A stretch of DNA of 13,990 nucleotides from Hyphomicrobiales bacterium (GTDB lineage Bacteria > Pseudomonadota > Alphaproteobacteria > Rhizobiales > Devosiaceae): contig WFPQ01000287.1 in NCBI GenBank assembly GCA_015487515.1, positions 1 through 13,990 on the forward strand. Reading direction: 5' to 3'. The position numbers were made by a program, and so were the translations under genes. Under the pieces are notes generated by a model. The model was not told the DNA's origin. It did not search any database and worked only from the letters and a program-made list of their open reading frames with translations. Below, piece by piece: positions 8,178-12,986 of the stretch; position 1 is the first letter of the stretch; each line of letters starts with the position of its first letter.

Positions 8178-8190
8178 TTGACACTGTCAA
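8178..8190. promoter_or_regulatory. Palindromic operator 2, TTGACA-C-TGTCAA
   Basis: A second perfect 13-bp dyad, identical to the first except for the central base seen on this strand (it is the first site's complement). Centres lie 27 bp apart, about two and a half helical turns. The two sites are also mutually complementary over 14 bases and could fold into a hairpin in RNA or extruded DNA. Position between the divergent genes suggests dual control. Confidence 0.65.
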
Positions 8191-8191
8191 C

Positions 8192-8223
8192 TTAACCTTG
8201 CGACCTGTTAACCTTGCGACCTG
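8192..8223. repeat. Perfect 16-bp tandem duplication upstream of the DUF2306 gene
   Basis: TTAACCTTGCGACCTG occurs at 8192-8207 and again at 8208-8223 without a mismatch or gap. It lies directly after palindrome 2, in the probable promoter or leader of the DUF2306 gene. A TTGCGA in the second copy (8214-8219) stands 17 bases before TGATAT (8237-8242), a weak promoter candidate. Confidence 0.92.
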
Positions 8224-8233
8224 GCACGAAAAA

Positions 8234-8247
8234 TTCTGATATCAGAA
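8234..8247. promoter_or_regulatory. 14-bp perfect palindrome TTCTGATATCAGAA
   Basis: A self-complementary sequence 40 bp before the DUF2306 start, unlike the two TTGACA-type palindromes. It may be a site for a second regulator or part of the promoter; it overlaps the weak -10 candidate TGATAT. No protein can be assigned. Confidence 0.4.
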
Positions 8248-8287
8248 CCCGATCCTGCAAGAAAACCCTAATCAGGAAAGCCCGATC

Positions 8288-8914
8288 ATGACCCTTTCGC
8301 GTTTCAATTACCTGGCAGCTGTCGTTTTGAGCATGCTGGTTGCCCTGGTTTCCTATCGCTTTCTGGCGCTGGGGCTCGATGATGCGTTTCCCGATTTCAA
8401 GGACCATATTGCCTTGCGCAATCTTGCCTTTGTGGCCCATGTCAGCGCCTCCCCGGTTGCGCTGTTTATCGGTGCCTTGCAGTTCTTCCCCAGGATGAGG
8501 GCCAGGCGCCCAGCCTTGCATCGCTGGCTGGGCAGGATTTATGGGGTTTCGGTCCTGATTGGCGGAATTTCCGGCTTCTGGCTGGCGCTGGGGGCGGTCG
8601 GCGGACCGATCGCCTCGGCCGGGTTCGGCCTGCTGGCAATTGCCTGGGTGTTTAGCACCGCGCAGGCGATCCGCCTGGCAATGGCGGGCAGTTTCATGGA
8701 ACATCGCGAGTGGATGATCCGCTCGTTTGCCCTGACATTTGCCGCCGTTACCCTGCGACTTTTGCTGGTCGGCTTCATGGTGGCGGGATTCGAATACGGA
8801 CCGGCCACCGTTTATATCGCCTGGCTGTGCTGGGTGCCAAACCTGATATTTGCCCAGTGGTGGATCAGCAGGACAAGAAACGGAAACGCCGGAACAAGAG
8901 CCGCAAACGCCTGA
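8288..8914 (+). CDS. DUF2306-family integral membrane protein
   Basis: A 208-residue membrane protein with about six hydrophobic segments (roughly 8-28, 45-66, 84-102, 107-128, 144-166, 172-193). The family marks are ALHRWLGRIYG (77-87) and HREWMIRSFALTFAAVTLR (139-157), with His51, His78 and His139 as candidate haem or metal ligands; the fold class is cytochrome-b-like in appearance, but no function has been established for the family to my knowledge. The ATG has a clear AGGAAAG site at 8274-8280, 7 bases upstream. It is divergent from the TetR gene, which probably regulates it, and its stop lies 16 bp from the convergent RpiR gene end. Role is undefined; a redox or stress-related membrane function is only a guess. 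Confidence 0.88.
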   Translation: MTLSRFNYLAAVVLSMLVALVSYRFLALGLDDAFPDFKDHIALRNLAFVAHVSASPVALFIGALQFFPRMRARRPALHRWLGRIYGVSVLIGGISGFWLALGAVGGPIASAGFGLLAIAWVFSTAQAIRLAMAGSFMEHREWMIRSFALTFAAVTLRLLLVGFMVAGFEYGPATVYIAWLCWVPNLIFAQWWISRTRNGNAGTRAANA

Positions 8915-8930
8915 AAAACAGACCAGTATC

Positions 8931-9803
8931 TCAGGTGAACTTGCGAAACAGGCGGGTGCGGTCAAACAGTTCTTCAAGGGTCCGCATGCGTTCCTTCGTG
9001 CTTTCCCAGTTCCGCCCCTGGACCTCGGCAATTATGGCCTCGAGCAAGAGCATGATGACCACCGAACTGTCCCAGGCCGAGGGAACCTCGATATGGCAGT
9101 TGAACTTGTGGGAAGCCACCTTTGAAACCGGCGAACCCCACTGGTCGGTGAACAGCACGATCTCAACCCCGCGCTCATGGGTCATTTCCGCCAGCCTTCT
9201 AAGGTCGTTCTCGTAACGGCGGACATCAAATATCACCAGCACATCCCCCGGTTTCATGTCCAGTATATAGTGAGGCCAGGCGTTGGAATTGGAGGTCATG
9301 TGGGTGACGCCGGGACGGGCAACCTGGATATGGGTGAACAGGTATTCGGCCAGCGAACGGGATATCCTGCCTCCCACGATATGCAGAGGTTTCTGGCCAT
9401 CGGCCAGAAGGCTGCAAACCAGTTCGAACTTCTCACTGCTTATGCGGGCAAAGGTCTGACGTATGTTTTGCGATACGCTTTCAGAAAAACGGTTCAGAAT
9501 ATGGGTGCCCGGGGTGTTTTGTGCCCAGTTTTCGTGCTTTGCAATCGGGCTGGAAAGAGTGGCACTGACCTCGGCACGCAGGGCCTGCTGAAACTGGGGA
9601 AAACCGTCAAAACCCAGCTTTTGCACGAGGCGGGCCACCGTGGGGGTCGAAACACCGGAACGCTGGGCAAGCTCGGTGATGCTGCCAAGGGCCGAGGCAG
9701 GGTAGTTTTCCATCAGGACATGGGCCAATTGCTTTTCGGCCCTGGTCAGGTCATCAATGCGCTTTTGCAACTGGCTCTGTATGGATAAGAATGAACTGCC
9801 CAC
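8931..9803 (-). CDS. RpiR-family transcriptional regulator (HTH plus SIS domain)
   Basis: Regulator of 290 aa from a GTG start at 9803. The N-terminal HTH_6 domain (about 8-80) contains ITELAQRSGVSTPTVARLVQKLGF; the SIS domain (about 125-255) contains HIVGGRISRSLAEYL, KPGDVLVIFDVRRYENDL and GVEIVLFTDQWGSP. SIS domains usually sense a phosphosugar or related metabolite. The frame runs on upstream for another 140 codons without family similarity. GTG at 9803 is preferred because an AGGGA ribosome site lies 8 bases before it (9816-9812) and the family's N-terminus begins there. Divergent from the hydrolase-TRAP operon, it is the natural candidate to control it via the duplicated operator block at 9912-9960 and 10136-10184. 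Total length matches the usual 280-290 aa. Confidence 0.92.
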   Translation of the reverse strand: MGSSFLSIQSQLQKRIDDLTRAEKQLAHVLMENYPASALGSITELAQRSGVSTPTVARLVQKLGFDGFPQFQQALRAEVSATLSSPIAKHENWAQNTPGTHILNRFSESVSQNIRQTFARISSEKFELVCSLLADGQKPLHIVGGRISRSLAEYLFTHIQVARPGVTHMTSNSNAWPHYILDMKPGDVLVIFDVRRYENDLRRLAEMTHERGVEIVLFTDQWGSPVSKVASHKFNCHIEVPSAWDSSVVIMLLLEAIIAEVQGRNWESTKERMRTLEELFDRTRLFRKFT

Positions 9804-9804
9804 G

Positions 9805-9842
9805 CAACTGTTCCCTGATATTTCAACTGTTCCCTGATATTT
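9805..9842. repeat. Perfect 19-bp tandem duplication holding the RpiR ribosome site
   Basis: CAACTGTTCCCTGATATTT occurs at 9805-9823 and 9824-9842 with no mismatch. On the coding (-) strand each copy contains AGGGAACAGTTG, so the ribosome site of the RpiR gene is doubled; only the start-proximal copy is followed by the GTG. Confidence 0.94.
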
Positions 9843-9856
9843 ACTGCATGTCTGCC

Positions 9857-9877
9857 CCACCGAAACAGGCCCGGTGG
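9857..9877 (-). other. Small hairpin in the RpiR leader
   Basis: CCACCG (9857-9862) and CGGTGG (9872-9877) form a 6-bp stem with a 9-base loop. It would sit in the 5' untranslated RNA of the RpiR gene if transcription starts near 9886. No T-run follows, so it is not read as a terminator. Confidence 0.3.
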
Positions 9878-9892
9878 CAGCGGTCCGGCCAC

Positions 9893-9921
9893 ATGATAGT
9901 CCATCCTCACGAAAATGAAAA
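9893..9921 (-). promoter_or_regulatory. Predicted RpiR gene promoter
   Basis: On the - strand TTTTCA (9921-9916), a 17-base spacer and TATCAT (9898-9893) give a good -10 and a fair -35. The -35 falls in the first copy of the 49-bp block, so a protein bound there could also affect the regulator's own gene. The implied leader is about 80 bases. Confidence 0.35.
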
Positions 9922-9960
9922 CCAATTAACAGACCCGCTAAACATGAATAATAGTTTACA
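9912..9960. repeat. Promoter/operator-like block, copy 1 of 2
   Basis: This 49-bp stretch matches 10136-10184 at 39 of 49 positions, in direct orientation, exactly 224 bp apart. It contains AAAATGAAAA, TTAACAGAC (9926-9934) and the highly conserved core ATGAATAATAGTTTACA (9944-9960). TTAACA with AATAGT 18 bases later (9950-9955) resembles a sigma-70 promoter on the + strand. Likely RpiR binding site and possible upstream promoter of the hydrolase-TRAP operon. Confidence 0.6.
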
Positions 9961-10135
9961 CGAATCCCAGGCCCGAGTGAGCGAACAGGCCACAAAAGAA
10001 CAGCCATAAAGGCAGGCCCCGCATCCGGGAAGGCAAAACGCATCCTTTTACACACAGGAAAATCGTCAAGGCCAGGCTTTTCATTGGCTGCCGTGGCAAT
10101 TTCATCAAGGACGGCAACTGAATGAACCTTGTGAA
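9961..10135. other. 175-bp spacer between the two promoter/operator copies, no gene recognised
   Basis: Open frames cross this stretch on both strands, including the upstream extension of the RpiR frame, but none has a family-like sequence, a ribosome site or a sensible start. No terminator, tRNA or riboswitch fold was recognised. It may be a leader between tandem promoters or remnant DNA. Confidence 0.35.
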
Positions 10136-10184
10136 AAAATGAAAATTTATTGACAGACATGCTCCATATGAACAATAGTTTACA
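10136..10184 (+). promoter_or_regulatory. Promoter/operator-like block, copy 2, before the hydrolase gene
   Basis: Second copy of the 49-bp block. TTGACA (10150-10155), an 18-base spacer and AATAGT (10174-10179) form a promoter candidate. The conserved core ATGAACAATAGTTTACA (10168-10184) is framed by CATATG at 10165-10170 and 10183-10188, giving a 24-bp dyad CATATG-N12-CATATG that covers the -10 box. A repressor bound there would block transcription. The expected transcription start falls near 10186, the proposed start codon. Confidence 0.55.
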
Positions 10185-10185
10185 T

Positions 10186-11037
10186 ATGCACGTGACCAGG
10201 CCATTCAGTTCGGAAAATGACAAGCCTTCGCTCCTGGAGCCGGGCGAAGAGCCATGCGCGATATCAAACCGGAATGGCGAGGGAGGGATGATTCTGGTTT
10301 GCGAGCATGCATCATCTTACATACCGCAATATTTCAATGGCCTGGGACTGGCAGATGATATCAGAAAAAGTCACATAGCCTGGGACCCGGGTGCCCTTGA
10401 ACTGGCAAAATGCCTCAGCAGTGCCTTTGACGCACCACTGGTCCATTCAAGGATCTCCCGGCTGGTATATGACTGCAACCGGGAAATCGGCAATCCTTCG
10501 GCCATGACTAAAAAAAGCGAGTTGTTTGAAGTACCCGGAAACATGGGCATTGGCCCCGACGAGGCAAAAGCCCGCATCAGCCAGATATATTCACCGTTCG
10601 CAAATGCCCTTGAAAAGACCATAAAGCAAAAAAAATCCCGCCATGAAAGCTTGCAGATACCCGACCCGCTGCTGGTGACCGTTCACAGTTTTACCCCGGT
10701 TTACTTCGGCAAGAAACGGGATGTGGAGATCGGGATACTGCATTCAACGGACCGGCGTCTTGCCGATGAAATGCTGAAACTGGCCCCGATGTTCGGTGAA
10801 ATCAGGATAGAGCGCAACCAGCCCTATGGACCACAGGACGGGGTGACCCATACCCTTGAGGCCCATGGCATAAAGAACGGAATTGCCAACGTCATGATCG
10901 AGGTGCGCAACGACCTGTTGGAAAATGCGGCAGGAGTTACAAGAATTTGTGAGGTTCTTTTCAAGCTGATTTCCCTGTCCCAACCTGAAATCAGCACTTC
11001 AATGGCGGAGGAAAAACAATCGGGGGAGCAACAATAA
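10186..11037 (+). CDS. N-formylglutamate amidohydrolase-family enzyme
   Basis: Zn-dependent-type hydrolase family (PF05013); characterised members cleave N-formyl-L-glutamate to formate and glutamate. From ATG 10186 the protein has 283 aa. Motifs: LVCEHASSYIP (37-47), HIAWDPGA (63-70), SRLVYDCNREIGNPSAM (91-107), VHSFTP (166-171) and IEVRND (238-243); Glu40/His41, His167 and Glu239 are likely metal or catalytic residues. No signal peptide, so cytoplasmic. The frame is open back to TTG 10150 and the next internal ATG is 10288, but AISNRNGEGGMILVCEH aligns with the family N-terminus, so 10288 is too late. No ribosome site precedes 10186. Its stop overlaps the TRAP small permease start (TAATG), so the imported solute is probably its substrate or precursor. 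No other hut genes are visible, so histidine degradation is not shown; related N-acyl or N-formyl substrates are equally possible. Confidence 0.87.
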   Translation: MHVTRPFSSENDKPSLLEPGEEPCAISNRNGEGGMILVCEHASSYIPQYFNGLGLADDIRKSHIAWDPGALELAKCLSSAFDAPLVHSRISRLVYDCNREIGNPSAMTKKSELFEVPGNMGIGPDEAKARISQIYSPFANALEKTIKQKKSRHESLQIPDPLLVTVHSFTPVYFGKKRDVEIGILHSTDRRLADEMLKLAPMFGEIRIERNQPYGPQDGVTHTLEAHGIKNGIANVMIEVRNDLLENAAGVTRICEVLFKLISLSQPEISTSMAEEKQSGEQQ

Positions 11038-11633
11038 TGCTGAAATTTGCTCGTGCCTATGTGCGTGGCATCAACAGTATGAACCGTTTCATCGGGCGCA
11101 TGACCATGTATCTGATCTTTGCCATGATGGCGGTCCTGCTTTATTCGGTAATCTCGAAAAACTTCTTTGTTCCATCAAAGATGACCCTTGAAATAGCCCA
11201 GTTTCTAATGGTGGCCTATTTCCTGCTCGGGGGGCCCTATTCCATGCAGACGGGAGATCACGTGCGCATGGATCTGCTTTACGGAAGCTGGTCGGACAGA
11301 ACCAGGGCCGCCGTCGATTCGATAATGGTGATATTCCTCATGGTCTACCTGGTGGTGCTGCTTTATGGCGCCCTTGGCTCCACCGCCTACTCCCTTGGCT
11401 ATTTCGGAACTGCTCCCCTTGAATTCTGGGGATCGCTGATAAGCGCCCTCTTTACGGGCGGCATCGAGGCGGCAGCCGACAAGATCGGCTTCCTGGAGCG
11501 CACCCCAACCGCATGGCGCCCCTACATGTGGCCAATAAAGACCGTGATGACCATCGGGGTGTTCCTGATGCTGTTGCAGGCAATTTCGGTATGGATGCAG
11601 GATATCGCAAGGCTTAAAGGGGTAGAGCTCTGA
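11037..11633 (+). CDS. TRAP transporter small permease (DctQ-type)
   Basis: Small membrane subunit of a tripartite ATP-independent periplasmic transporter, 198 aa. Four membrane segments are seen at about 22-42, 52-70, 93-115 and 168-188, with the family landmarks LEIAQFLMVAYFLLGG (51-66), HVRMDLLY (75-82) and the pre-helix-4 motif TAWRPYMWPIKTV. The loop between helices 3 and 4 (about 120-165) is longer than in the shortest DctQ proteins. The ATG shares bases with the hydrolase stop and is preceded by GGGGGAG (11022-11027). Its stop overlaps the start of the large permease (TGATG). It works with the large permease in Na+- or H+-driven import. Confidence 0.94.
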   Translation: MLKFARAYVRGINSMNRFIGRMTMYLIFAMMAVLLYSVISKNFFVPSKMTLEIAQFLMVAYFLLGGPYSMQTGDHVRMDLLYGSWSDRTRAAVDSIMVIFLMVYLVVLLYGALGSTAYSLGYFGTAPLEFWGSLISALFTGGIEAAADKIGFLERTPTAWRPYMWPIKTVMTIGVFLMLLQAISVWMQDIARLKGVEL

Positions 11634-12955
11634 TGAGTTACGAAGTCATTGCCCTGCTCATGTTCACCTCCATGATGCTGATGCTGATGACCGGGCAGCG
11701 GGTCTTTGGCGCCATTGGCGCGGTTGCGGCCATAGCATCCCTGACCCTGTGGGGGGTCGGCGGTTCTGAAATTTCATTCGGGGCCGCCATGAAACTGATG
11801 AAATGGTATCCCCTGCTCACCCTGCCCCTGTTCATCTACATGGGCTACATTCTGGCCGAAAGCGGCATTGCCGACGATCTTTACCGGATGTTTCACGTCT
11901 GGATGGGCGGTCTGCGGGGCGGGCTGGCCATTGGCACCATCTTGCTGATGGTGGTGATCTCGGCCATGAACGGGCTAAGTGTTGCCGGAATGGCGATCGG
12001 CACCACCATTGCCCTGCCCGAACTGCTGAAACGGGGATATGACAAGATCATGGTGACCGGGGTAATCCAGGCCGGCAGTTCGCTTGGAATCCTGGTGCCG
12101 CCCAGTGTCGTGCTGGTGCTTTACGGCATGATAGCCCGCCAGCCGGTGGGCCAGTTGTGGCTGGCCGGGGCCCTGCCGGGACTGATGATGGCCTCGCTGT
12201 TCATCATCTATATCATAGTGCGATGCAAGGCCCAGCCCGAGCTCGGACCGGCCCTGCCGCTGAAAGAACGCCAGATGCCCATGAAGGAAAAGCTCAAGCT
12301 TTTGCGGGCCGGACTGCTGCCCCTGTTCATTTTCATGATGATGACCGGCCTGTTTCTGATGGGCATAACCTCGCTGGTGGAAAGCTCGGCCGTTGGCGCC
12401 CTGGCCGCCACCTTTGCCGCCCTGGTCAAGGGACGCCTGAATGCAAGGGTGATGGAGGAAACCGTGCGCAAGACCCTTGGCATATCCTGCATGTTCATGT
12501 GGATAATACTTGCTGCCCTGGCTTTTGGCGCCGTGTTCGACGGGCTTGGAGCCGTAAAGGCAATCGAGGGCTTCTTCATAGGACAACTGGCGCTGGGCCC
12601 CTGGGAAATCCTGATAATAATGCAGCTCTCGTTCCTGCTGATGGGAACTTTCCTGGATGATACGGCAATGCTGGTCATAGTTGCCCCGCTCTATATCCCG
12701 CTGGTGGATCTGCTGGGGTTCAATTTGATCTGGTACGGGGTTCTTTATACAATAACTTCACAGATCGCCTACATGACACCCCCGTTCGGGTACAACCTGT
12801 TCCTGATGCGGGCAATGGCACCAAAAGAAGTGTCTTTAATGGATATTTACCGCTCGATTATTCCATTCGTTGGCGTGATGATTTTAGCATTGGTTCTGGT
12901 GATGGTTTTTCCCCAGATAGCCCTGTGGCTGCCGGAAATGGTTTATTCGAGATAA
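11633..12955 (+). CDS. TRAP transporter large permease (DctM-type)
   Basis: Main membrane channel of the TRAP transporter, 440 aa with about 12 hydrophobic segments. Family motifs: PLFIYMGYILAESGIADDLY (65-84), SSLGILVPPSVVLVLYG (149-165), a second-half GTFLDDTAMLVIVAPLYIP (338-356), and AYMTPPFGYNLFLM (379-392). Length is normal for DctM (about 425-440). Moves solute delivered by the periplasmic binding protein using an ion gradient. Translationally coupled to the small permease by a TGATG overlap; the binding protein gene follows after 31 bp. Confidence 0.96.
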   Translation: MSYEVIALLMFTSMMLMLMTGQRVFGAIGAVAAIASLTLWGVGGSEISFGAAMKLMKWYPLLTLPLFIYMGYILAESGIADDLYRMFHVWMGGLRGGLAIGTILLMVVISAMNGLSVAGMAIGTTIALPELLKRGYDKIMVTGVIQAGSSLGILVPPSVVLVLYGMIARQPVGQLWLAGALPGLMMASLFIIYIIVRCKAQPELGPALPLKERQMPMKEKLKLLRAGLLPLFIFMMMTGLFLMGITSLVESSAVGALAATFAALVKGRLNARVMEETVRKTLGISCMFMWIILAALAFGAVFDGLGAVKAIEGFFIGQLALGPWEILIIMQLSFLLMGTFLDDTAMLVIVAPLYIPLVDLLGFNLIWYGVLYTITSQIAYMTPPFGYNLFLMRAMAPKEVSLMDIYRSIIPFVGVMILALVLVMVFPQIALWLPEMVYSR

Positions 12956-12973
12956 CAAAGCAAACCTACCAAA

Positions 12974-12980
12974 AGGAGGA
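12974..12980 (+). promoter_or_regulatory. Strong ribosome binding site of the TRAP binding protein gene
   Basis: AGGAGGA, 6 bases before ATG 12987, is the strongest ribosome site in the window. This fits the need for many more copies of the periplasmic binding protein than of the permeases from one operon. Confidence 0.8.
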
Positions 12981-12986
12981 CTAACC

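Noticed and set aside
8110..8190. TTG start at 8190 for the TetR gene
   Set aside because: Its first 20 codons consist of the two palindromic operators and the promoter; the GTG at 8109 fits the predicted transcript better. The choice is still not certain.
8150..8190. FNR/Dnr/NNR-type boxes in the TetR-DUF2306 gap
   Set aside because: The sites have TTG and CAA separated by 7 bases instead of the 8 needed for Crp/Fnr-type boxes, and each is a perfect dyad next to a TetR gene.
8915..8930. Terminator between the convergent DUF2306 and RpiR genes
   Set aside because: The 16-bp gap has no stable stem or T-run; the genes may end within each other's transcripts.
9791..10009. Small + strand frame of 72 residues between the RpiR gene and the hydrolase operon
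   Set aside because: It reads through the tandem repeat and operator copy 1 with no ribosome site or recognisable sequence; its likeness to the first codons of the hydrolase frame is explained by the duplicated DNA block.
9804..10223. Upstream extension of the RpiR reading frame, giving a 430-residue protein
   Set aside because: The extra 140 residues have no family similarity, run through the promoter/operator copies and the 19-bp tandem repeat, and a GTG with a well-placed AGGGA site lies exactly where RpiR proteins begin.
11975..12586. - strand frame of 203 residues opposite the TRAP large permease
   Set aside because: His/Gln/Gly-rich composition typical of a reverse-strand shadow of a hydrophobic protein.
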